A model generated the notes under the pieces. It had not been told where the DNA came from and did no database searches. It saw nothing but the letters and a program-made list of their open reading frames with translations. A stretch of 64,000 nt of DNA from an uncultured Bacteroidales bacterium (GTDB lineage: Bacteria; Bacteroidota; Bacteroidia; Bacteroidales; UBA932). Every line of letters starts with the position of its first letter. The first letter of the stretch is position 1. The stretch lies in NCBI GenBank assembly GCA_944325435.1, contig CALVAC010000017.1:1-64000 (forward strand). The letters run 5' to 3'. Below, one piece after another: positions 17,803-26,087 of the stretch. A program made the translations under genes and the position numbers.

Positions 17803-18279
17803 ATGAGAAAAACGAAGCCTAAGAAGAGGATTCTACTTCCTGATCCTAAGTTTCACGATGTGATGGTTACACGTTTCGTGAACAATCTTATGTTGCAGGG
17901 GAAGAAGAGTATCGCGTATTCTATTTTTTACGATGCCATTGACATGGTAGGCGAGAAGATGAAAGATTCTGACAAGGCTCCTCTCGATATTTGGAGGAAG
18001 GCTCTCGAGAATGTGACGCCTCAGGTAGAGGTTAAAAGCCGCAGGATCGGTGGAGCTAACTTCCAGGTGCCGACAGAAGTGCGTCCGGAAAGGAAGATTT
18101 CACTCTCGATGAAGAATATGATCATCTTCGCCCGCAAGCGTTCCGGCCACTCCATGGCAGAAAAACTCTGTGCCGAGATAATCGCAGCATACAATTGCGA
18201 AGGTGCGGCATTCAAGAGAAAAGAAGACATGCACAGGATGGCAGAGGCCAACAAGGCATTTGCACATTTCCGTTTCTAA
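17803..18279 (+). CDS. rpsG: 30S ribosomal protein S7
   Basis: Head-assembly protein that binds 16S rRNA. Its 158 residues show the S7 signature ([22 protein letters not shown], then [18 protein letters not shown]) and the C-terminal AHFRF. In E. coli S7 represses the str operon. It lies between rpsL and fusA in standard order. Confidence 0.98.
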   Translation: MRKTKPKKRILLPDPKFHDVMVTRFVNNLMLQGKKSIAYSIFYDAIDMVGEKMKDSDKAPLDIWRKALENVTPQVEVKSRRIGGANFQVPTEVRPERKISLSMKNMIIFARKRSGHSMAEKLCAEIIAAYNCEGAAFKRKEDMHRMAEANKAFAHFRF

Positions 18280-18301
18280 TCCCCAATCAAGATAACAACA
18301 A

Positions 18302-20416
18302 ATGGCAAGAGATCTTAAATATACCAGAAACATCGGCATCATGGCCCACATCGATGCCGGCAAGACAACAACCTCGGAGCGTATCCTGTTCTACACCGGC
18401 AAGACCCATAAGATAGGAGAGGTTCACGAGGGTGCTGCCACAATGGACTGGATGGTGCAGGAGCAGGAGCGCGGTATCACGATCACTTCCGCTGCTACCA
18501 CTGCCTTCTGGCACTATAAAGGGGATACTTATCAGATCAACCTTATCGACACTCCGGGCCACGTGGATTTCACCGTAGAGGTGGAGCGTTCCCTGCGTGT
18601 GCTTGACGGTACGATAGCCACTTTCTGTGCGGTGGGCCGTGTCCAGCCTCAGTCCGAGACGGTATGGAGGCAGGCAGACAAGTACGGAGTGCCTAAGATT
18701 GCATACGTCAACAAGATGGACCGCGTGGGCGCTGACTTCCTCGCAGTGGTCGAGGAGATCAAGACCAAGCTCGGGGCGACTGCAGTCCCTATCTGTCTCC
18801 CTATCGGAGCGGAGGACAAGTTCCAGGGTATCGTGGACCTCATCGCGAAGAAGGCAATCTATTATGACAATACGGAGGAACTCGTCAACTATCAGGTGAA
18901 GGACATCCCTGCAGAGATGGAGGCGGATGTGGCTACCTGGCGCGAGAAGCTTGTCGAGGCAGCAGCCGAGTATGACGAGACTCTGATGGAGAAGTTCTTC
19001 GATGATCCGGACTCCATTACCGAGGACGAGCTCATCGCAGCCTTGAGAAAGGCTACCATCGATATGGCGATTGTTCCTGCATGCTGCGGTTCTTCGTTCA
19101 AGAACAAGGGCGTGCAGTTCCTGCTTGATGCAGTTATGCGTTATCTCCCTTCTCCTCTTGACAAGGGTTCCGTTACGGGTACCAACCCTAAGACCGGAGA
19201 GGAAGAGGAGCGCAAGCCTGCTGCAAGCGAGCCTTTTGCTGCCCTCGTGTTCAAGATTGCGACAGATCCTTTCGTAGGCCGTCTTGCATTCCTCAGGGCA
19301 TATTCAGGCCGTCTCGATGCCGGTTCGTATGTGCTCAACACCCGTTCAGGCAAGAAAGAGCGTGTCGCAAGGCTTTACCAGATGCATTCCAACAAGCAGA
19401 ATCCTATAGATTTCGTAGAGGCGGGAGATATCTGTGCAGCTGTCGGATTCAAGGATCTCCGTACAGGAGATACCATCTGCGCGGAGGATCATCCTATCAC
19501 TCTTGAGTCTATGGAGTTCCCTGATCCGGTGATTGGACTTGCGGTTGAGCCGAAGACCCAGAAGGATCTCGACAAGCTCGGTATCGCATTGGCTAAACTC
19601 GCCGAGGAGGACCCTACCTTCACTGTCAAGACCGACCATGAGACCGGCCAGACCGTCATCAGCGGTATGGGTGAGCTTCACCTCGACATCATCGTGGACC
19701 GTCTCCGCAGGGAGTTCGGTGTGGATATCAACCAGGGTGCGCCTCAGGTCAACTACAAAGAGGCTATCACAGCTACAGTGCAGCATCGTGAGGTCTTCAA
19801 GAAGCAGACCGGTGGCCGTGGTAAGTTCGCGGACATCATCGTGGAGATCGGACCGGCAGACGAAGGCGTTACAGGTCTCCAGTTCGTGGATGAAGTCAAG
19901 GGTGGTAACATCCCTAAGGAATTCATCCCGTCAGTGGAGAAAGGATTCAAGTCTGCAATGGCGAACGGTGTGCTTGCAGGATACGAAGTTCCATCCCTCA
20001 AGGTTGTCCTGAAGGACGGTTCCTTCCACCCTGTCGATTCCGACCAGCTCTCATTCGAGATATGCGCGAGGATGGCGTTCCGTCATGCCTGCCCTAAGGC
20101 AAAGCCGGTTCTCCTCGAACCTATCATGAATCTCGAAGTCGTTACTCCTGAGGATTATATGGGAGATATTGTCGGAGACCTCAACCGCCGCAGGGGACAG
20201 ATCAATGCGATGGATTCCACTACTGGTGGTGCACGCATCGTCAAGGCATTCGTTCCGCTCGCAGAGCAGTTCGGATATGTGACAGTGTTGAGGACCATAT
20301 CATCAGGACGTGCGACCAGCACAATGTCATTCGACCATTACGCTGAAGTTCCGGCTAACCTTGCAAAAGAGGTTATCGAGAAGAGTGGGTACAAGCCGGT
20401 CGATGATGAGGAATAA
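18302..20416 (+). CDS. fusA: Elongation factor G
   Basis: Translocation GTPase. The G-domain motifs are [13 protein letters not shown] (G1), the switch I region [19 protein letters not shown] (G3) and NKMDRVG (G4). Domains II-V follow, with [13 protein letters not shown] in domain IV and the [19 protein letters not shown] end. The length of 704 residues is typical. It lies between rpsG and rpsJ; no tuf gene follows, which is usual in Bacteroidota, where tuf is elsewhere. Confidence 0.98.
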   Translation: MARDLKYTRNIGIMAHIDAGKTTTSERILFYTGKTHKIGEVHEGAATMDWMVQEQERGITITSAATTAFWHYKGDTYQINLIDTPGHVDFTVEVERSLRVLDGTIATFCAVGRVQPQSETVWRQADKYGVPKIAYVNKMDRVGADFLAVVEEIKTKLGATAVPICLPIGAEDKFQGIVDLIAKKAIYYDNTEELVNYQVKDIPAEMEADVATWREKLVEAAAEYDETLMEKFFDDPDSITEDELIAALRKATIDMAIVPACCGSSFKNKGVQFLLDAVMRYLPSPLDKGSVTGTNPKTGEEEERKPAASEPFAALVFKIATDPFVGRLAFLRAYSGRLDAGSYVLNTRSGKKERVARLYQMHSNKQNPIDFVEAGDICAAVGFKDLRTGDTICAEDHPITLESMEFPDPVIGLAVEPKTQKDLDKLGIALAKLAEEDPTFTVKTDHETGQTVISGMGELHLDIIVDRLRREFGVDINQGAPQVNYKEAITATVQHREVFKKQTGGRGKFADIIVEIGPADEGVTGLQFVDEVKGGNIPKEFIPSVEKGFKSAMANGVLAGYEVPSLKVVLKDGSFHPVDSDQLSFEICARMAFRHACPKAKPVLLEPIMNLEVVTPEDYMGDIVGDLNRRRGQINAMDSTTGGARIVKAFVPLAEQFGYVTVLRTISSGRATSTMSFDHYAEVPANLAKEVIEKSGYKPVDDEE

Positions 20417-20435
20417 TAATAAAAACGGAAATAAA

Positions 20436-20741
20436 ATGAGCCAGAAAATAAGAATAAAACTCAAATCATTCGATCATGCGCTGGTTGACAAGTCAGCCAA
20501 GAAGATCGTTGATACAGTGTCTTCTACAGGCGCTCGCGTGAATGGACCGATTCCGCTTCCGACCGACAAGAAGATATTCACTGTAAACCGCTCAACTTTC
20601 GTGAACAAAAAGTCCCGCGAGCAGTTCGAGCTCAATTCCTACTGCCGTCTTCTTGACATCTACGAGTCTACCCAGAAGACTGTCGATGCCCTGATGAAGC
20701 TGGAACTTCCTTCAGGAGTTGAAGTCGAGATCAAAGTCTGA
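20436..20741 (+). CDS. rpsJ: 30S ribosomal protein S10
   Basis: S10, also the NusG/NusB partner in antitermination. It has 101 residues: [20 protein letters not shown], then [17 protein letters not shown] and the S10 signature [14 protein letters not shown] 20436 is chosen because upstream in-frame codons lie inside fusA. It starts 19 bp after fusA and ends this transcript; rplC, its usual downstream neighbour, is in the block at 6993, upstream of rpsL. Confidence 0.97.
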   Translation: MSQKIRIKLKSFDHALVDKSAKKIVDTVSSTGARVNGPIPLPTDKKIFTVNRSTFVNKKSREQFELNSYCRLLDIYESTQKTVDALMKLELPSGVEVEIKV

Positions 20742-20746
20742 CGGTT

Positions 20747-20805
20747 TTTCTGATTTCGGATAAAATTCTGTCGGAAAAACAAGATAGATTTTACGGAATC
20801 AGAAA
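20747..20805 (+). other. Long hairpin between rpsJ and the tRNA gene
   Basis: Positions 20747-20758 pair with 20794-20805 (12 bp, one G-T wobble), and after a 2-nt bulge TAAAAT (20761-20766) pairs with ATTTTA (20788-20793), giving an 18-bp interrupted stem. An alternative stem, GTTTTTC (20744-20750) with GAAAAAC (20774-20780), uses overlapping bases, so the two exclude each other. It probably ends or processes the rpsJ mRNA. Confidence 0.45.
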
Positions 20806-20812
20806 TTATTGC

Positions 20813-20850
20813 TATATTTGCATTCCTGTCCGGTTCGCCGGGCAGGAATG
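20813..20850 (+). promoter_or_regulatory. tRNA promoter (-7 box) and 5' hairpin with TTCG loop
   Basis: TATATTTG at 20813-20820 is a perfect -7 box; the -33 element is weak (TTTTA). It is followed at once by a 30-nt hairpin, CATTCCTG-T-CCGG / CCGG-G-CAGGAATG with a TTCG tetraloop (20821-20850). Much of it would form the 5' end of the tRNA precursor. Confidence 0.6.
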
Positions 20851-20894
20851 ACAAATGAAGTTCTTACTAAGTTTAGATACCTTACAAGGTATAA

Positions 20895-20969
20895 GGTCCC
20901 ATAGCTCAGTTGGTTAGTAGCACCTGACTCATAATCAGGGGGTCACAGGTTCAAGCCCTGTTGGGACCA
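20895..20969 (+). tRNA. tRNA with CAT anticodon (probably elongator tRNA-Met)
   Basis: 75 nt with acceptor arms GGTCCCA/TGGGACC and discriminator A, anticodon arm CCTGA-CTCATAA-TCAGG, and T arm ACAGG-TTCAAGC-CCTGT. The 3' CCA is not encoded. The anticodon CAT could be elongator Met or lysidine-modified Ile2; the variable loop GGGTC and the acceptor favour Met, but this is not certain. The D arm is odd: where GGTTAGAGC is usual it reads GGTTAGTAGC, an extra T that breaks the fourth D-stem pair and displaces A21. Confidence 0.9.
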
Positions 20970-21001
20970 CGGAAACGGTCTGGAAAGACCTTTATGAATC
21001 A

Positions 21002-21031
21002 AGCACTTGCGACAATTGCAGGTGCTTTTTT
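21002..21031 (+). terminator. Intrinsic terminator of the tRNA
   Basis: AGCACTTGC (21002-21010) pairs with GCAGGTGCT (21018-21026) with one G-T pair, 7-nt loop, then six T (21026-21031). A small GGTCT-GGAA-AGACC hairpin (20977-20990) lies between the tRNA end and the terminator. Confidence 0.88.
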
Positions 21032-21082
21032 CGTGTCTGGAGACCTCACAGTATCTGGAACCCAACCTGTGATCAGGCAGCG

Positions 21083-21979
21083 TCACCGGATTTCTGTCCA
21101 GTGGATATCCTTGTCCCGTCTCCAATAGGAGAGCTGTTTGCGGGCATAATGGCGTGTGTTGCGCCGGATCAGTTCGGCAGCCCGTTCCAGGGATGTGACC
21201 GGCCCATCCTTCGTCTCTTCAGTACGGCCATCGAGCCAGTCGAACCAAGCGAAAATCTCCTTGTATCCGACTGTCTGAAGCGCAGGCAGATGTCTGTATG
21301 GCAGCAGGGAACGCACCTCTTCCGCAAGTCCTGCATCCATCATACTGGTCACCCTTCTGTCTATCCTTGCATACAGTTCTTCCCGGGGTCTTATAAGCCC
21401 TGTCTTCTCTATCTTGAAATCACGCTTTTTTTTCGGTGCTGTCTTGAACGATGAGAACGGCCTGCCTGTCAGCAGACATACCTCCAGTGCCCTCACCACC
21501 CTCTGTCCGTTGGCGATGTCGATTGATGCATAGCTTTCGGGGTCAAGCCGTTTGAGGTCGAGCCTGAGTGATTCCACTCCTTCTCGGTGAAGCCTGCCGG
21601 TCAGTTCCGACCTGAGTTCAGGGTCTGTCTCCGGGAATTCATCCAGCCCGTTGCATACGGCATCTATGTAGAATCCGGAACCTCCCGCCATGACAAGAGT
21701 GTCGTGACCCTGCTTGAACAGTCCGTGTATAAGGTCGAGAGCTTCGATTTCGTATTTGCCGGCCGTGTATATGTCTTCCACTGACCGGGAACGGATGAAA
21801 TAATGCTTCACTCTGGCGAGCTGTGCTTCGTCCGGCACTGCAGTACCGATGCTCATTTCCCTGTATATCTGCCGGGAGTCGCATGAAATGACGGGAGAGC
21901 CGCAGGCCAGTGCAGTCTCGATGCTGTAGTCTGTTTTCCCTACGGCTGTCGGTCCGAGGATGATCAGCAGTCGCTTCAC
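21083..21979 (-). CDS. miaA: tRNA dimethylallyltransferase
   Basis: Adds a dimethylallyl group to A37 of tRNAs reading UNN codons, the first step to ms2i6A. The P-loop LGPTAVGKTDYS is at residues 8-19, with the SCDSRQIYREMSIGTA motif next, then the substrate-binding GGSGFYIDAV region and NGQRVVRALEV. Its 298 residues are normal. The start lies 4 bp after the stop of the upstream pRiA4b-like gene, so the two form an operon. The reading direction is convergent with the tRNA upstream. Confidence 0.95.
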   Translation of the reverse strand: MKRLLIILGPTAVGKTDYSIETALACGSPVISCDSRQIYREMSIGTAVPDEAQLARVKHYFIRSRSVEDIYTAGKYEIEALDLIHGLFKQGHDTLVMAGGSGFYIDAVCNGLDEFPETDPELRSELTGRLHREGVESLRLDLKRLDPESYASIDIANGQRVVRALEVCLLTGRPFSSFKTAPKKKRDFKIEKTGLIRPREELYARIDRRVTSMMDAGLAEEVRSLLPYRHLPALQTVGYKEIFAWFDWLDGRTEETKDGPVTSLERAAELIRRNTRHYARKQLSYWRRDKDIHWTEIR

Positions 21980-21982
21980 AGG

Positions 21983-22528
21983 CTATTCGTCCTCTTCGGA
22001 CTCATCATACACTTCTTTTCCGTCTTCATCATCATCCTCTTCCTGGACTTCGTCCTCGTCGTCCCAGTCGTCAGGGTCGTCTGTCATCGGGGCCTTCTTC
22101 TTGTCGTCAGGCAGATCCTCGAAAGCCACATATCCGTTCTCGAACTCGACCGGATCCGGACCTTTGGCCTCAACAAGCACGGGATATGTCACACCGGCCC
22201 TCGGCTCCGCCTCGCCTTCGTATGTGACGATGACACTCTTGGCGTTGGTGGTGTCGTAGAAATAGGTGAAGGAGACCTCGCCTTTCTTGAGGGTTTGCTC
22301 AAGGGTCACGGTGTCGATGGTGCCTGCCCCGAGATCGAAGATACCGTACCTCGAAGAGACATTGCCGTCGCTGTCGAACGCCTTGAAAAGCACCATCTGG
22401 TCCTGAGGAAAACTCATATCCGCCCTCATCTGCTTGGAGAAAGTGTACAGGGACGATCCTGCCTTTATCTCGTAGACCCTTGCAAATCCCTTGATGCCGG
22501 GAAGGGAGACCCGATATCTTAAAACCAT
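21983..22528 (-). CDS. pRiA4b ORF-3-like protein with acidic tail
   Basis: 181 residues of unknown function. The first ~140 (MVLRYRVSLPGIKGFARVYEI, then YFYD near 89 and GEAEPRAGVTYPVLVEAKG) fit the plasmid pRiA4b ORF-3-like fold, often called IS1096 element passenger TnpR family. From about 150 the chain is almost only D and E (DDPDDWDDEDEVQEEDDDED). It stands directly before miaA (4 bp). There is no sign of a mobile element around it, so the family name should not be read as transposition. A TACCTTTG box (22558-22565, minus) lies upstream. Confidence 0.75.
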   Translation of the reverse strand: MVLRYRVSLPGIKGFARVYEIKAGSSLYTFSKQMRADMSFPQDQMVLFKAFDSDGNVSSRYGIFDLGAGTIDTVTLEQTLKKGEVSFTYFYDTTNAKSVIVTYEGEAEPRAGVTYPVLVEAKGPDPVEFENGYVAFEDLPDDKKKAPMTDDPDDWDDEDEVQEEDDDEDGKEVYDESEEDE

Positions 22529-22557
22529 ATAAGAATAGAATTACCGATTAAGCCCGC

Positions 22558-22614
22558 CAAAGGTACAAAATATTTTGGCGTGGTTGCAGAATAATATAAA
22601 AAATACTAAATTTG
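22558..22614. promoter_or_regulatory. Divergent promoters: pRiA4b-like/miaA (-) and yigZ (+)
   Basis: Plus strand: TTG 22584-22586, a 20-bp spacer, TAAATTTG 22607-22614. Minus strand: TACCTTTG at 22558-22565 with no clear -33. The plus-strand start predicted near 22618 leaves only about 5 nt before the first possible ATG of yigZ at 22623. Confidence 0.55.
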
Positions 22615-22622
22615 GAGTCGGT

Positions 22623-23252
22623 ATGGTTGGGGTTCACGGTCAGATCAAGGATTCTTTCAGGAGCATTTCCTCTCCTGCCCGTGGGCTTTTCAAGGATAAC
22701 GGCAGCAGGTTCATAGCCTGTGCATATCCGGTGGAGACGGAGACGGAGGTCAAGGAGATCGTTGATTCACTGAAAAAGGAGTACCACGATGCCAGGCATC
22801 ATTGCTATGCCTACCGTCTCGGCTACCTTGGAGACCGTTTCCGGGCGAACGATGATGGGGAGCCATCCGGCTCTGCCGGCCGTCCGATTCTCGGGCAGAT
22901 CGATTCCAGAGGTTTGAGTGACATACTGATAGTCGTGGTCAGGTATTTCGGCGGGATAAAGCTAGGAATACCGGGGCTTATCCGTGCCTACAGGACAGCA
23001 TCTGCCGATGCGCTGGACAATTCTCAGGTTGTGGAGAAGGTCGCAGCCATGCACTTCAGGCTCCATTTCGGCTATATGGATATGAATGATGTAATGAAGA
23101 CTGTCAAGGATCTGGATCTCTCTGTCTCCGGGCAGGATTTCGGTATGGACTGCAGAATGGATGTGTCCGTGAGGCTTTCTCTCGCGGATACTTTTCTGGA
23201 GCGTATGGAGAAGACAGGTGGATGCAGGGTGGAGGAGACAGGGATGCCGTGA
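22623..23252 (+). CDS. yigZ: YigZ/IMPACT family protein
   Basis: 209 residues of the YigZ (UPF0029/IMPACT) family, named for the eukaryotic GCN2 regulator; the bacterial role is unclear. The family core is plain: SRFIACAYPVETETEVKE, ARHHCYAYRLG, NDDGEPSGSAGRPIL and VVVRYFGGIKLGIPGLIRAY, followed by a ferredoxin-like C-terminal half. An upstream TTG (22575) lies before the predicted promoter, so ATG 22623 is used; this gives an almost leaderless mRNA. pyrB begins 34 bp after its stop. Confidence 0.87.
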   Translation: MVGVHGQIKDSFRSISSPARGLFKDNGSRFIACAYPVETETEVKEIVDSLKKEYHDARHHCYAYRLGYLGDRFRANDDGEPSGSAGRPILGQIDSRGLSDILIVVVRYFGGIKLGIPGLIRAYRTASADALDNSQVVEKVAAMHFRLHFGYMDMNDVMKTVKDLDLSVSGQDFGMDCRMDVSVRLSLADTFLERMEKTGGCRVEETGMP

Positions 23253-23286
23253 CCTGGCCTGGCAAAATGAGAAGAATCATATATAG

Positions 23287-24201
23287 ATGGACAATATGGG
23301 TAAAAGCCTGATTTCAATCCAGGATTTCTCAAAAGAAGAAATCCTGCATGTGCTCGAAGTGGCGAAAGAATTCGAGAAGAACCGCTCGCAGAAGATTCTG
23401 GAAGGCAAGGTGGTCGGCAGCCTTTTTTTCGAGCCATCCACAAGGACCAGACTCAGTTTCGAGACCGCGGTCAACCGGCTCGGGGCGAGGGTGATCGGAT
23501 TTTCGGATGCCACGAATACGAGCGTCAGCAAGGGAGAGACACTCAAAGACACCATAAAGATGGTCTCCAACTATGTGGATCTCATCGTGATGCGCCATCC
23601 GCTGGAAGGAAGTTCGAGGTATGCATCGGAAGTGGCATCCGTGCCTGTGGTGAATGCCGGGGATGGAGCCAACCAGCATCCATCGCAGACGCTTCTGGAC
23701 CTGTACACTATTATGCAGACCCAGGGCAGACTTGATGGTCTTGTCATAAATATGGTAGGGGATCTGAAATATGGCAGGACCACGCATTCCCTGCTCCAGG
23801 CGATGTCACATTTCAACCCGACATTCATTTTCACGGCACCTGATGAGCTGAAAATGCCGGCCGAATACAAGGATTATCTGGATGCGAGAGGCATTCCTTA
23901 CAAAGAGACATCCTCTCTCGAGGAACATCTCAATGACTGTGATATCCTGTATATGACACGGGTCCAGCAGGAGCGTTTCAACGACCCGATGGAATACGAG
24001 AAGGTGAAGGATGTCTATCGCCTGACCGCCTCCATGCTCGATGGGGTGAAGCCTGGCATGAAGATCCTGCATCCGCTCCCGAGAGTGGGGGAGATTGACC
24101 AGGATGTGGATGACACTCCGTATGCATATTATTTCAAACAGGCTGAGAACGGCCTGTATGTCAGGATGGCCATCATATCATATCTCCTCGGCTACAGATA
24201 G
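23287..24201 (+). CDS. pyrB: Aspartate carbamoyltransferase catalytic chain
   Basis: Second step of pyrimidine synthesis: aspartate plus carbamoyl phosphate to carbamoyl aspartate. The carbamoyl-phosphate motif [13 protein letters not shown] lies near 46-58, followed by the mobile SKGET loop, [21 protein letters not shown] and [10 protein letters not shown] near the C-terminus. It has 304 residues. ATG 23296 (MGKSL) is an alternative start. The regulatory chain gene pyrI follows after 89 bp, so the enzyme is expected to be the E. coli-like c6r6 form. Confidence 0.96.
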   Translation: MDNMGKSLISIQDFSKEEILHVLEVAKEFEKNRSQKILEGKVVGSLFFEPSTRTRLSFETAVNRLGARVIGFSDATNTSVSKGETLKDTIKMVSNYVDLIVMRHPLEGSSRYASEVASVPVVNAGDGANQHPSQTLLDLYTIMQTQGRLDGLVINMVGDLKYGRTTHSLLQAMSHFNPTFIFTAPDELKMPAEYKDYLDARGIPYKETSSLEEHLNDCDILYMTRVQQERFNDPMEYEKVKDVYRLTASMLDGVKPGMKILHPLPRVGEIDQDVDDTPYAYYFKQAENGLYVRMAIISYLLGYR

Positions 24202-24290
24202 TACTCTACCGTTATGGAAGGGACAGGATCGGCAGATACTGTCTTCTGAACAAAAATCCGATATACAAAAACACCGAAAACACATCCGAA

Positions 24291-24749
24291 ATGGAAACAA
24301 ACGATAAACAGCTGATTGTAAGCGCATTGGAAAATGGTACCGTCCTGGATCACATCCCGGCCGACCAGGTGTACAAGGCATTGGATATACTTGACCTCAA
24401 AGGGGCGGACCATCAGATTACAATCGGAATAAATTTGAAGAGCAAGCAGCTGGGTAGGAAAGGCATAATCAAGATAGCCGACCGGTTCTTTGCCGATGAT
24501 GACCTTAACAGGCTCGCCCTGATAGCTCCGAAAGCGACCGTGAACATAATCCGCAACTTCAAGGTGGTGGAGAAGAAGAAACTGGAGATGCCTGCAGTGG
24601 TAGAGGGCATAGCCAGATGTATGAATCCAAAGTGCATAACAAACCACCAGCCGGTGCGTACGAGGTTTACAACGATTGACAATGGAAGCAGCATCTCCCT
24701 CCTGTGCCACTATTGCGAGAAGATAACCGATACCAAAGGCATTTTCTGA
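24291..24749 (+). CDS. pyrI: Aspartate carbamoyltransferase regulatory chain
   Basis: Binds CTP/ATP and passes the allosteric signal to PyrB. It has 152 residues: N-terminal nucleotide-binding half (VSALENGTVLDHIPADQ, LGRKGIIKI) and a C-terminal zinc domain with four cysteines (CMNPKC near 106-111, then CHYC near 139-142). It is the pair partner of pyrB directly upstream. No leader with a U-rich attenuator was seen in the 89-bp gap. Confidence 0.95.
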   Translation: METNDKQLIVSALENGTVLDHIPADQVYKALDILDLKGADHQITIGINLKSKQLGRKGIIKIADRFFADDDLNRLALIAPKATVNIIRNFKVVEKKKLEMPAVVEGIARCMNPKCITNHQPVRTRFTTIDNGSSISLLCHYCEKITDTKGIF

Positions 24750-24763
24750 GAAGGTCCTCCGGC

Positions 24764-24788
24764 TGTCATTCCGGGCGAAGCGAAGAAT
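24764..24788 (+). repeat. Short interspersed repeat, copy 1
   Basis: 25-bp intergenic sequence TGTCATTCCGGGCGAAGCGA + AGAAT right after pyrI. It matches 27014-27038 with one mismatch (G or A at position 11). Similar GTCATTCCGAGCGAAGCGA elements are known as scattered intergenic repeats in many genomes. Its function is unknown. Confidence 0.7.
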
Positions 24789-24866
24789 CTGCCGTGTGGA
24801 ATTAAAATAATTAATCGGAAATTGTATGTAATATAAAAAAATATCGCTAATTTTACTGAATAAATT

Positions 24867-24885
24867 ACAAATCGTTTTGATTTGT
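24867..24885 (+). promoter_or_regulatory. Inverted repeat upstream of serC
   Basis: ACAAATC-GTTTT-GATTTGT, 7-bp perfect arms in an AT-rich stretch 47 bp before the serC start. No good -33/-7 pair was found there (nearest is TATAAATT). It may be an operator or the -33 region of the serine operon; low certainty. Confidence 0.35.
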
Positions 24886-24931
24886 CCTTATTTTACGAAA
24901 ATTTATAAATTTTAATATAATTATTGTTGTG

Positions 24932-26005
24932 ATGAAAAAGGTGCATAACTTCAACGCCGGGCCTTGCGTGCTCCCGGATCAGGCTATCGAGAAATCAATC
25001 GAGGCTCTGAAAGATTTCGCAGGAACAGGAATGGCAGTAATCGAAGTGTCCCACAGGTCGAAGGAATGGGGGGAGGTGATGGATGAATGCCGTGCCCTCT
25101 GGAGAGAACTCCTCAATATTCCGGATACCCACGAGGTGCTTTTCCTTGGCGGCGGAGCAAGTATGCAGTTCCTCTATGTGGCTATGAACTTTCTTGAGAA
25201 GAAGGCTGCATACCTCGAGACAGGAGTGTGGGCGAAGAAGGCGCTGAAAGAGGCCAGGGGCCTTGGCGATGCGTATGCGCTTGCATCATCTGCCGACAAG
25301 ACATTCAGCTATATTCCTAAAGGGTATGTCATCCCTGAGGATATAGACTATTTCCATATCACGACCAACAATACCATTTACGGTACAGAGATCCGTTATG
25401 ACATCGACTGTCCTGTCCCTCTCATAGCCGATATGTCGTCCGATATCATGTCCCGTCCGGTGGATGTCAGCAAATATGCCCTCATCTATGGCGGAGCGCA
25501 GAAGAATGTAGGCCCTGCGGGGGTCGCTTTCGCGATTGTGCGGAAGGATGCCCTCGGCAAGGTAAGCCGTTATATACCTACGATGCTGGACTACCGCACG
25601 CATATTGATGGAGGGTCGATGTTCAATACCCCTCCCGTATTCCCGATATTCGTGATGAACGAGACCCTCAAATGGCTGAAAGGTCTCGGAGGAGTAGAGG
25701 CTATCAACAAGATCAATGTACACAAGGCCGGGCTTCTCTATGATGAGATTGACCGCAACCCTCTGTTTGTCGGGACTGCGGCAAAGGAAGACAGGTCCAT
25801 TATGAATGTATGCTTCGTGATGGCTCCGGGATACGAGGCTCTTCAGGATGAGTTTATGTCATACGCCAAAGAAAGGGGAATGGTCGGTATCAAGGGACAC
25901 CGTTCAGTGGGAGGATTCAGGGCTTCCATATACAACGCCTGCCCTGTCGAAAGCGTTGAGGCCCTTGTCGCATGTATGCGGGAATTCGCTGCGGCAAAGG
26001 CGTGA
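24932..26005 (+). CDS. serC: Phosphoserine aminotransferase
   Basis: PLP enzyme converting 3-phosphohydroxypyruvate and glutamate to phosphoserine. It starts [15 protein letters not shown], with the phosphate-binding GGGASMQF near 74, and the PLP lysine in [12 protein letters not shown]. Length is 357 residues. ATG 24932 is preferred over the GTG 3 bp earlier. It is first in the serC-serA-DUF1015 run, and a 7-bp inverted repeat lies in the AT-rich upstream region. Confidence 0.96.
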   Translation: MKKVHNFNAGPCVLPDQAIEKSIEALKDFAGTGMAVIEVSHRSKEWGEVMDECRALWRELLNIPDTHEVLFLGGGASMQFLYVAMNFLEKKAAYLETGVWAKKALKEARGLGDAYALASSADKTFSYIPKGYVIPEDIDYFHITTNNTIYGTEIRYDIDCPVPLIADMSSDIMSRPVDVSKYALIYGGAQKNVGPAGVAFAIVRKDALGKVSRYIPTMLDYRTHIDGGSMFNTPPVFPIFVMNETLKWLKGLGGVEAINKINVHKAGLLYDEIDRNPLFVGTAAKEDRSIMNVCFVMAPGYEALQDEFMSYAKERGMVGIKGHRSVGGFRASIYNACPVESVEALVACMREFAAAKA

Positions 26006-26087
26006 CGGTCATCCGGATGGCAGAAAACCCGGATGACAGTGTCCGGAACGATGAAACTACAACCACAATATAAAACCAGAAGTCAAA

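Noticed and set aside
21983-22528. pRiA4b ORF-3-like gene as a sign of a plasmid or transposon
   Set aside because: The family name comes from a plasmid gene, but here it is joined to miaA with no terminal repeats, transposase or integrase nearby.
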